Shown one piece after another: positions 21,366-30,756 of a stretch of 64,000 bases of DNA. The notes below the pieces were generated by a model. The model was given only the letters and a program-made list of their open reading frames with translations, searched no databases and was not told the DNA's origin. Each line of letters begins with the position of its first letter. Within the stretch, counting starts at the first letter, position 1. The position numbers and the translations under genes were made by a program. The stretch comes from Schistocerca nitens (lineage: Eukaryota > Arthropoda > Insecta > Orthoptera > Acrididae), in assembly GCF_023898315.1 (NCBI RefSeq), contig NC_064621.1, positions 537,437,383-537,501,382 on the forward strand, given 5' to 3'.

Positions 21366-24300
21366 TGTGTGCGATCATTCCCTCGAGAGCGTTCACTTCC
21401 ATGAATTATTCCGTTAGCTTAGATTTTTTTTTCCAAGTTGAGGTTGTAATTGTTGCGTAAGCTATCACATACTGAAAGATATACGTTGACATTTTTTTGT
21501 ATCCCTATCTCTTTAATTCTCAAGGTATGACTATGTTTTCTTTTCCTTGTTATAAACTAATCCACTTCTTTCTTAGATTTTTGCTCCTGATCAGCTTAAC
21601 AGTATTGAGATTTATACTGTATAGTGTAGTTTCTCTGTTAAGTTAGTTTTCTTGTGTGATACCTACCAGTTTTAGACAATTTTTTTTTCTCGATCCATTT
21701 CATAGGCATAAATTATAATTTTCGTTTTCTAATGTCAATGAGCCTCTGTATGAAGTGTTTTGATCTCTTGATTTCTTCTTAGTCTGAACTCTGCACCTAT
21801 GAATTTATGGCCTCAAAATTTTTCGGGGTATTATTCCTTCTCTTTCCTGTTGCTTTAAATAAATTATGTATGTTTAAAAAGTATTTACAGTTCACTAAAG
21901 CATTTTGATTTATTGTGGAAGTCCTATTTTACTTTTCTGTCTGTGGCGATGCACATCTCGTTGCAGATGCTTTGATTCAAATGGTATGATATTTCCAGTT
22001 TTCTTTCCTTGTAAGTTTTTCTTTCATTATTTTTTGTATCGGTTTGAATACCATATAGCAACCTCATATATTATACGATTTCCCTGGATTGTTGCAACAA
22101 GGTCTCAGAATTGTGAGAATCAGTTGTTGTGCCATTGTGCTGTACTTAGTTGCCTTGTTTAAATATATCTTTCTTTGCAAGTAGCGTACTTTGTTTTCAA
22201 TGCTTTCCTTTTTGGTGACAGACTATTTCTGGGCTGTTGTGCTGTCACGAGTCATCGCTGCTTGATCATCTGAAAGGCAAGTCTGTTATCATGCACCTTT
22301 CGCCAAGGTCTTCTGAGAATCAGGTGTCAGTTTGAATTCAACACAATCATTCTGTTGTTTTCCTTTGCATTCAGCACAGTTTTTCCCTCTGCTCTGTCCA
22401 CGTTGAATTAATTTCTTTTCCGATTGGGAATCCTTCCATTTGTGGCACTTTTATTTTGATTTATCTAGTCTGATACTTTTATTATGCACCTTAAGAAATC
22501 TTTTAGCTATGTCAGCAATGTAGCAATGAGACCTCCGGGCAGTCACATCGGTAGGACATATTTTCTAGGGAAGATTACCTGTTCAAAGAGATCCTTCTCA
22601 TTACCTAAACATCCGCACTATGTTGGAGAGTAATTCGTAACTGAAGAGTAATAACAGAGAGAACGGATTACTATTACTTTGAGTGCTCACCTGTTTCAGG
22701 CGTGAAGTGGTATCCTTACGTCTCAGTCACACTAACAAACCGTCGCACAAAATCCGTTTGATTCTTTTTCAAGCGGCCCAAACAACGTTGAAAAATTCCA
22801 TTTGTTATTTACTTCTTAGGCAGGATGGAAAATGAGACACCCATCTTTAAGAAAGCTTTCACTAAGTTAATCCATTTACAATGTATCATTACGACGTAAT
22901 ACCCCTTTTACTTCCGCACCTAAATAAAGACATTCAAGGTCAGCTGTCTCCATCAGCACCCACCTACTACAATTAATTTGGTTACCAGGTTCACCGCTAA
23001 AGACTGACTTCGTTAAACATGGGAATTGCTCAAAAAACGAATCTTGAAGTCCCTCTGACCCAGCAATCGTGCACAGAATCGACGAACATTAGGTATTCCA
23101 ATGCTAGAAGATTCACAATAATAAGCATAATTAGACAAATACCTCATCCGTACAGCTATATCTGTGAGATATGAATAGCATAAATGTCAAATGTTGCAAG
23201 TGCCAAATGTCAGATTCATCAGGATAAAAAAAAGTGTTTCTTTTTGTACCTAACTTATTTGTATTCGGACACCAGAGAAGGCTGGGGGCAGTCCAACAAT
23301 TAATGAGACAATTCAGAACGTTCTAGTTGCAATAACAGGGAACTGACTTGTTCTAACAACCAATAATAGTTTTTGTTTCAAATGCCACTACTTCTTATTT
23401 GTGGTAACACATGTACAGAAATACAGCAGCAGTCTTTAAACTGGTTGAACTCTAGTTAACAAAAACTATTCCTCACATCTCTTAAATTTTTTGCAAGAGG
23501 ATAAAAGAATTAAAATCAAGAAGAGCATGTTTCACTCTTCATTTCTGTTTTTTACACCCTTCCATTCTTGGGATCAGATACTGCAAAGTTAACTATGCTC
23601 TTGAGGAAGAAATGACTTCTCATAACATTTTCCACGCACACGTTGTTTTGCCTATTCACTTCTTCAAATTGTTTTATTCTTTTTGAAACTCGAATCTTCT
23701 ACTTCCATTACAAAGATGTTATATTCACACAAGCAACAGCTTCTACTAACTCTGCTTACCACATAAGCTATGCATCAAGTAACCTTGAAGCATGGCACTT
23801 GGAACTCCAGAAAGAATCACTGTTTCGCTCGAAGAACGTGCGCCATCTAGTAATAAATGTCAGAAACATTTTCTGCATAACGTGTCACTTGGAACAAGTC
23901 TAGGGACATGCAGCATAGCACCGAGAATACAAGAGCACTGGAAACGCGATTTGAGAAATACGGCACCTAGCACGTTTGACATTTCCACTTTTCGTAATTA
24001 GACAAAGATTACAGCCCACGCTAGAGATACAGGGACAACACAAAATGTCTGCAAAAACTTAAAGAGGGAAAAACTAGTTGCCGAGAGAAACACGTGAATA
24101 TAAATTAAAAAAGGAACTTCTTTACTTACCTCCCATAATTAGCGTTCTCATATTTTCACAAACATTTAAATGTAAGTTTTACCTTAGCCCCAGTGAGAAC
24201 ATTAGATACACCGTGTCCGTCCTAGACGCTAGTTACCATGACATAAAAATGAGTATTCTCCAGTCTTCTGCCAAGCAGAACACCATCCACCCACCAGTAA

Positions 24301-24762
24301 ATAATCTGCACCGAGTTCCCTTCGACACTTTACCTTCCGCTGCGACACTGCGTTTTTGCGCTTGCCAGTGCTTCAGGTAGAGCTCCACACTTCTTCCATC
24401 ACTCTCTGTCACATCTAGCCACAGTCGTTACCCGCCATCACACTTGCGGTAGCCCGCACAATATAAGACCCACATACTCAAGTACCCCAACAATCCGTCC
24501 TGCCTTGTTACATCTTTTGATTGGTTGTCTCATCAAAATCGAAAGACCCCCAGCTTCCTTTTGGCCACTCGGCCTCCGTGCCACGTCCCGCCGCCGTTCT
24601 GCGTCACCCTAGATGAATTTCGGATATAGCTGTCATCAGGAACCACAAGCATTACACTACCAAGAAGGAAAGCAATACTTCACAGCTACGAACTCGCATC
24701 AGTCTGGTCGTTCACAAACAACCAAAGTGTTCGAGGTGGTGCTATGATTCCACAACTATTCT
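21366..24762. other. Long stretch with no recognised feature
   Basis: About 3.4 kb of mainly AT-rich DNA. The longest frames (21905-22162, 23643-23903, 24078-24380) are under 101 codons, have no family motif and could arise by chance. If the window overlaps a host gene, this is one of the few places where unique intron or intergenic sequence may lie. Confidence 0.45.
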
Positions 24763-24988
24763 GGTTGGTTGGTTGATTTGGGGGAGGGGACCATACACCG
24801 AGATCATTGGTCCTTCGGATTACGGAAGGATGGGGAAGTAAGCCGGCCGTGCCGTTTCTACAGAATCTAAAGCGCTTTAGGGAAATCACGGTAAACATAA
24901 ATCAAGATGGCCGGACGCGGGTTTGAACCGTCGTATTCCGGAATGTGAAGCCAGTGTGCTAACCACTGCGCCATCTCGCTCGGTGAAG
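24763..24988 (-). repeat. tRNA-derived SINE, GAGCGAGGTGG family
   Basis: Minus strand: head GAGCGAGATGGCGCAGTGG with B box GGTTCAAACCC, and CCAACCAACC at the 3' end. A short TATTCT repeat at 24757-24762 and 24989-24994 may be the remains of the target duplication. The body carries several changes relative to the copies at 2981 and 39825. Confidence 0.85.
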
Positions 24989-24994
24989 TATTCT

Positions 24995-25891
24995 ACACAC
25001 CGCGTAGCCTTAGCAGCAGACAGTAACGTTTATACGATTACTTAGTTGTGTCTGGCGATCCCTAGGGTCTTGGACCTGAGCTCATAGGCAAACCTGCCTC
25101 CCGGCTTCACTTTGTCGCTGCAGAAAACACATTTCTTTCACTGGGGTCCTAGAGCCAGGGAGCCCTTATTAATCCTCTGGCCGAACCGCGCTCGCTGTCC
25201 GTAGCAGGTTACGCCTATTGGCGTTTAATCCACGAATAATAAAGTATACTGAGTTAGCCATTCAAATTACAGTCCCACTTAATGAAGCATCGCAGCCTTA
25301 TCTTTCTTTTGCTATATCTTGTTGTCGGCTGCTTTGAACGCCTTTAGTCATCGATCTTTCAGTATAATACTCTGGCCTTTCTTGACGCTTTCATCTACAT
25401 TTGTAGAGAATAGTAAAGGAAAAATACTATTTTCTTCAACAAACGTCTCCGGTGATGACCACCACCCTAGTACTAACAAAAATTGATGCTCACAGTTCGA
25501 TACTTCGTTCCTGCTTGCCGACCGCGAGTGGAACAGGAATGTCTGGGCGAATGAGACTGCTATAATATACTGTGAAACATCGTAATGGGACTTGCGGTAC
25601 ATATGTAGCTGTTGATGTATCATGGACAACATAATAATTTTAGGCGTTTCTCTGAAAAATCCGTTCACTCATCGGGAAGAAAAGTATCTATAAGCAGAAT
25701 TCACTGTGATAAAGAGTACAAAGTAAACTCAAAAATTCCAGGTGCAGCTTTTGGTTGCCGTTTGGGTAACAAAATACCTGAGAACATTGAAGCCATGAAA
25801 GGCAAATCTATTGGAAATGTCGTTTGTTTCTTCACTGCTTGTGTATTTTTAACAATTTATTATACAGGAAACTGCCGTAGAGTGATACATA
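24995..25891. other. No recognised feature
   Basis: Frames at 25348-25668 (minus) and 25612-25905 (plus) are about 100 codons with no domain I recognise. The plus-strand frame ends in a hydrophobic stretch (VVCFFTACVFLTIYYTG), probably by chance. Confidence 0.35.
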
Positions 25892-27042
25892 TACTGATCA
25901 GCTAAAACTTTATGCCCACCTACCTTCTAGTAATATGAACCCGTCCCAGAGAGAGTAGCGCCAACTGGCGAGGAATGACTGCTAGTCAGAAACACAGGTG
26001 GTGCATGTGGTATCAGTCAGCGTGCTCTCCGTGTGTAGAATAGGTGAAGGCGCAATCTGTCTGAGTTTGACGGAGGACAGATTGTGCCGTCCCGGAGGCT
26101 CGGCACTAGTATTTCGGAGACTGCACGATTTATCGGATGTTTGAGGAGTGAGCTTCAACATGTGGAGTAACCAAGGTGAAACCACGTCCACACGTCGTAG
26201 GACTGAGCGACCACCCTTATTACAGACGTCGGACGTTGTAGCCTGGACATATTCATAAAACTATGGCGGAGCTTACATCAGATTTTTATGCTGAGCAGAG
26301 TGCAATTGTATCTGAGCAAAAAGTGCTCCGAACACTCCTAACGCTAGGCCTCCGCAGCCGACGACCATTCATAGTGCCAATGTTAACACCACGACATCGA
26401 CAACTACGTTTGAAATTGGCACGTGACCATCGGCACTGGACGTTGGCGCAGTAGCAGAGCCTTGCTTGGCCTGATGACGGGAGGGCGCGAATCCGTCGTC
26501 TTGCAGAGGAACAGCTCCCTGACACCTGTACTGCGGTATGGTGACCAACTGCTGGCGGCTCCATTACGCTCTGGGGAACATTCACGTGGCCGTCGATGGG
26601 TCCAGTAAAGCTGGTGCAAGTGATCATGACGGCGAAGAGTATCGTACACTGGTTGCAGGCCGCGTACACCCCTTCATGAAATCATGTTTCCCCCTACGAC
26701 AGTGGCATGTTTCAACAAGATAATGCGTCATGTCAGAAGGCTAGGAGGGTGATGGAGTGATTCTAGTGGCCAGTTATAGTTGACATGCCGCCTCCCGCCT
26801 CATCCCCACGCGCCAGCTATAACCCTGATCGAACACACCTAAGATGCGACTGAACGTGCGGTCAGAGCTCATCGCCAGCTCCACCGAATGTACGGGATTT
26901 TAGGTGAGTTGTGCGTGCAGATATGGTGCCAATTCCCTCCAGCGACCTACCGAGGCTCGTTGCTTCCATGCCACAACGTGTCGCCTCTGATATCCGTGGC
27001 AAAGGTCGAGCTCGGTGGCCATTATGTTCTGGCTGATCAGTG
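25892..27042 (+). mobile_element. Decayed Tc1-like transposon
   Basis: Imperfect inverted ends: the left reads ACTGATCAGCTAAAAC and the right reads GTTCTGGCTGATCAGTG. TA precedes the left end at 25890-25891, and the right TA has decayed. A plus-strand transposase relic lies between. It is a distinct Tc1 lineage from those with CACTGAGGTG, CACTACTGG or CACTCCTGG ends. Confidence 0.85.
26090..27000 (+). pseudogene. Tc1-like transposase relic
   Basis: The best block (26263-26454) reads SEQKVLRTLLTLGLRSRRPF followed by MLTPRHRQLRLKLARDHRHW. This is the linker and start of the catalytic core of a Tc1 transposase. Further on, QQDNASCQ near 26718 carries the second catalytic Asp, and TLIEH near 26820 carries the Glu, in different frames. 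Many frame changes and stops make it non-functional. Confidence 0.78.
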
Positions 27043-27811
27043 TGTTTACTCTCATTCACTCTAAAAGTCTCATACTTCTGTTTACTTATCACTGAGTTGG
27101 GAAGGGAATGGTGGTGGCTTGGGCATTCAGTAATTGTTCTGTTGCGTATCAGACATCACGAGAAAATATAACACACAAAATAAGCTCTCCAAAATATTCA
27201 CAAACAGCTAAAAATATAAATCCATTACAGTAGTAATAGGGAATTCATGTCCAGAAATGTAGCCTTTGGATGTAAAATAACCGTGAAGATCGGATCACTT
27301 TTAAATCTCTTTCTTTTCGGTATGCACACAGTGGACACAATGAGCCCTGACTTGTGTGCCCTACAGAGTTACATCGTGTGGCCAACGTTTCGAGTATTCT
27401 GCGTTGTGTTCTCTTCACCGTGAAGAATGACGTACCCTTCAAATTCTAAAGTGCGGTGCTTCTGTAGAGCCCCCGGGCCAACCTTCGTAACTGCGAACGT
27501 AACAGTTCCTCGTAGCCGTTGTTGTAGTAAGACCGAAACGGTATGTGATGCCATAACTACAAAAGGGACTGACGACTGCGTCCATTTCTGAGTATGTGCG
27601 CGTGTCGTGGAGCGGGAAATCTGAAAGTGATCCGATGATCAAATTTATTTCAAATCGAAATGGGACACTGCTTTTGCTGGAGTCAGAAAAAAAACAGTGT
27701 CGACGGCAACAATAGGTTTGTTTCCAGTTACGAACAACGTTATTTTTAAAGTCGATTTTAACTATCCCATTTGATTTCTTCAGAACGATATTCTTTTTAT
27801 CGAAATGATTT
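27043..27811. other. No recognised feature
   Basis: Short minus-strand frames at 27245-27642 overlap each other and show no motif. Confidence 0.4.
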
Positions 27812-28021
27812 CAAATCAAATGATTCAAATGGCTCTAAGCACTATAGGACTTAACACCTGAGATCATCAGTCCCCTAGACTTAGAACTACTTAAACCCAA
27901 CTAACCTAAGGACATCACACGCATTCATGCCCGAGGCAGGATTCGAACCTGCCACCGTAGCAGCAGCGCGGTTCCGGACTGAAGTGCCTAGAACCGCTCG
28001 GCCACAACGGCTGGCGCAGAT
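27812..28021 (-). repeat. tRNA-derived SINE, common family
   Basis: On the plus strand it starts with the tail (TTCAAATGGCTCT) and ends with the complement of the head. The B box complement GGATTCGAACC is clear. ATGATTT at 27805-27811 and 28022-28028 is the likely target duplication. Confidence 0.9.
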
Positions 28022-28203
28022 ATGATTTAACATGCATAGTATACATTTCACAATATAACAGATCTCTTATTTAAAATAGTTACGGCAAGAGCCAGCAGAA
28101 GGCAGACTCTACAAACATATCAGTGACAGGGAGTCAGTATACACGAAGAGTGGTCAACCCTCCTGCGGCTGTCATGTGTTCAGCATACTGCTCGCCGGAG
28201 ATG

Positions 28204-28853
28204 TAATATCTGATCAAAAGTATCCGGACATCTTTTGGAGGACCTTAATAATATATGGCGTGCTCACCTTTCACCTTTATGAATGCTTGAGCTCTGCTAG
28301 GAATACTTTCAGTGAAGTCTCTGAATCTCTGAAGAGGAAGAGCAGCCCAGTACTCCTCAAGAGCCAAAAACCAGCTAATGTGGACACCAGCTCATCTCAA
28401 AGACATTCCACTGAGTTCAGGTGGGGGCTCTGAGCAGGCCGTTCCATATCAGGAATGTTATTGTCCCCAGTCCATCGCCTTGCAGCTGCTGCTTTACGAC
28501 AGGGCGCATTGTCATGTATATAGAAACAATCGTCATCCCAGAACTATGCCTTTACTGTGCGCAGTACACAACACTTTAAAATGTGTTCATATCCGCCCAC
28601 ACTCAGTGGCTTCTTAAGCTTAAAAAGAGGAATGTGCCCTAACCACGAAAAACATCCCCATACCGTAAAACTACCTCCTCTGCACGTCGCAACTCAAACC
28701 CTTCTACCGGATTTTCACAGGATACACTATAATTCTCCACTCCAAATCACTAGTTTTCACTCTTTATACCACCTCTCGCGTCGCTTGGCACTGGCTACAT
28801 AAATGAGTGACTTATGAGGAGCTGCTCGACTATTGTACGCTATTCTTTATAAT
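28204..28853 (-). mobile_element. Tc1-like transposon, 3' half only
   Basis: The left end reads TGATCAAAAGTATCCGGACA, a Tc1-like terminus. On the minus strand the former coding sequence gives PAQSPHLNSVECL near 28400-28440, matching the SPDLNPIE box with the catalytic Glu. Upstream is a block with the complement of GCATTGTCATGTATATAG (second-Asp region). The other half is lost where the LINE begins near 28890. Confidence 0.75.
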
Positions 28854-28904
28854 TTGCTACTTACAGTCATTGCGCTAGCTGAAGTAACGGTAGCACTTTG
28901 GAAC

Positions 28905-30027
28905 TTACTAATGATTCCTTCCGCTGATTTCATGCAATTTTTTACGACCACTCTCCGCAATGCAGAACAGGGAATCAGCGATCATAAAGCGGTTACAGCA
29001 TCTGTGATTTCAGCCGTAAATATAAATATTAAAAAAGGTAGGAACATTTTTCTGTTTAGCAAAAGTGACGAAAAGCAGATTTCAGAGTACTTGACGGCTC
29101 AACACAAAAGTTTTATCAGTGTTGAGGATCAGTGGAGAAAGTTCAGAACCATCGTACAATACGCATTAGATGAGTATGTGCCATGCAAGATCGTAAGAGA
29201 TGGAAAAGAGCCACCTGGTACAACAACAGAGTTAGAAAACTGCTACGGAAGCAAAGGGAACTTCACAGCAAACACAGGCATAGACAAAGGCTTGAAGACA
29301 AAGAAAAATTACACGAAGCGAAATATAGTGTGAGGAGGGCTATGCGAGAGGCGATCAACAAATTCGAAAGTAAAGTTCTATGTACTGACTTGGCAGAAAA
29401 TCCTAAGAAATTTTGGTCTTATGTCAAAGCGGTAGGTGGATCAAAACAAGATGTCCAGACACTGTGTCCAAAATGGTACTGAAACAGAGGATGACAGACT
29501 AAAAGCCGAAATACTAAATGTCTTTTTCCAAAGCTGTTTCACAGAGGAAGACTGCACTATAGTTTCTTCTCTAGATTGTCGCACGGATGACAAAATGGCA
29601 GATATCGAAATAGATGACAGGGATAGAAAAACAATTAATATAGCTCAAAACAGGAAAGACCGCTGGACCTGATGGGATACCAGTTAGATTTCACACAGAG
29701 TACGCGAAGGAACTTGCCCCCCCCCCCCCCCCCCCTTCTTGCAGCGGTATACCGTAGGGTCTCTAGAAGAGCATAGCGTTCCAAAAGATTGGAAAAGGGG
29801 GCAGGTTATCCCCGTTTTCAAGAACTGCAGAACTATAGACCTATATCTCTAACGTCGATCAGTTGTAGAATTTTGGAACACGTATTATGTTCGAGTATAA
29901 TGACTTTTCTGGAGATTAGAAATCTACTCTGTAGGAATCAGCATCTGTTTCGAAATAGACGATCGTGTGACTTCCGCAAGGCGTTTGACACAGTTCCTCA
30001 CAGTCGTTTAATGAACAAAGTAAGAGC
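28905..30027 (+). pseudogene. Jockey-like LINE: end of endonuclease to mid RT
   Basis: 5' part of the interrupted LINE polyprotein. It begins with the end of an apurinic-type endonuclease, shown by GISDHKAVTASV near 28970 (the SDH motif). A linker follows: QWRKFRTIVQYALDEYVPCK, then RKLLRKQRELHSKHRHRQRL in another frame. It enters the RT near 29650 (KTGKTAGPDGIP-like, frame broken). It continues through NYRPISLTSISCRILEHVLC and DFRKAFDTVPHSRLMNKVRA, where the insertion lies. Frame changes occur near 29330, 29480, 29650 and 29717-29735 (the C-run). It is non-functional. Confidence 0.85.
29717..29735 (+). repeat. Poly-C run of 19 inside the LINE coding region
   Basis: Nineteen consecutive C at a point where the LINE would encode a Leu-Ala-Pro-Leu segment. 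This homopolymer expansion breaks the frame. Confidence 0.9.
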
Positions 30028-30045
30028 CTAGACCCGAGGTCTAGG
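30027..30045. repeat. Perfect 8-bp hairpin at the 5' junction of the inserted retroelement
   Basis: CCTAGACC, three loop bases CGA, then GGTCTAGG. It starts at the last base of the AAGAGC target duplication and ends just before the tRNA-like 5' module. A snap-back or template-switch scar is one explanation. Confidence 0.8.
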
Positions 30046-30212
30046 GGTGCCGGCACGGTAGCTCAGCGTGTTCGGTCAGAGGGTTAGCAGCCCTCTGTAA
30101 TAAAAGAAACTGAGTTAATCGATCAACAACGAACTTAATCGAATGTCTTACGACATCCGCCCCGAGCAGATACAATGAACAAAAGTGAACAAAATGGGTC
30201 TAAAAAAAGAAA
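30046..30212 (+). repeat. tRNA-like 5' module ending in an A-rich tract
   Basis: Starts GTGCCGGCACGGTAGCTCAG, a plausible tRNA acceptor and D-stem with A box TAGCTCAGCG. A unique body follows (AATCGATCAACAACGAAC, TCTTACGACATCCGCCCC) and ends in AACAAAATGG and an A-rich run at 30201-30212. The body has a second, diverged copy at 55095-55185, where it is joined to a different tRNA-like sequence. Confidence 0.7.
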
Positions 30213-30272
30213 GGGGTAGCGTCTTTGATTCATAATCAAAACGTCTTCGGTCCCGGGTTCGATCCCCGCCAC
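30213..30272 (+). repeat. tRNA-Met(CAT)-like 3' portion
   Basis: Begins within a D-arm (GGGGTAGCG). A 5-bp anticodon stem TTTGA/TCAAA surrounds loop TTCATAA (anticodon CAT). Then comes a T-arm with B box GGGTTCGATCC and an acceptor-like CCGCC. The acceptor 5' side and A box are missing, replaced by the A-rich tract, so it is not a tRNA gene. It is the start of the RTE-type LINE leader. Confidence 0.7.
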
Positions 30273-30430
30273 TGCCTATATTTTGATAAATAATCAGCAT
30301 TGGCGGCCGAAGACTTCCGGCATAAGAAGTCAGCCTCATTCCGCCAACGGCCTTGTCAAAGGGCGGAGGAGCGGATAGAGGTTCAGGGCACTCTCTTGTC
30401 CTAGGGGTGGGAAATTGCCCCCAAAGGCGG

Positions 30431-30633
30431 CTCAAAATGGTTCAAATGGCTCTGAGCACTATGGGACTCAACTGCTGTGGTCATCAGTCCCCTATAACTT
30501 AGAAATACTTAAACCTAACTAACCTAAGGACATCACACACATCCATGCCCGAGGCAGGATTCGAACCTGCGACCGTAGCGGTCGCATGGTTCCGGACTGC
30601 GCGCCTAGAACCGCGAGAACACCGCGGCCGGCT
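30431..30633 (-). repeat. tRNA-derived SINE inside the RTE-type LINE leader
   Basis: Common-family SINE, minus strand, with B box complement GGATTCGAACC. Flanks CCCAAAGGCGG (30420-30430) and CCTAAAGGCGG (30634-30644) form an 11-bp duplication with one mismatch. It is the youngest layer of the three-level nest. Confidence 0.93.
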
Positions 30634-30756
30634 CCTAAAGGCGGAAGAATCAGCAATTATCAACGACATGAGGATGCAGAAGGCAATGGAAACCACTGCA
30701 TTAAAGACACGTAACGTGTATCCACAGGACATGTGGCCTGTAATTGAAGAAGTGTC

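Noticed and set aside
25612-25905. 97-codon frame with a hydrophobic end
   Set aside because: No family resemblance, AT-rich context, and it runs into the end of the Tc1-like element at 25892.
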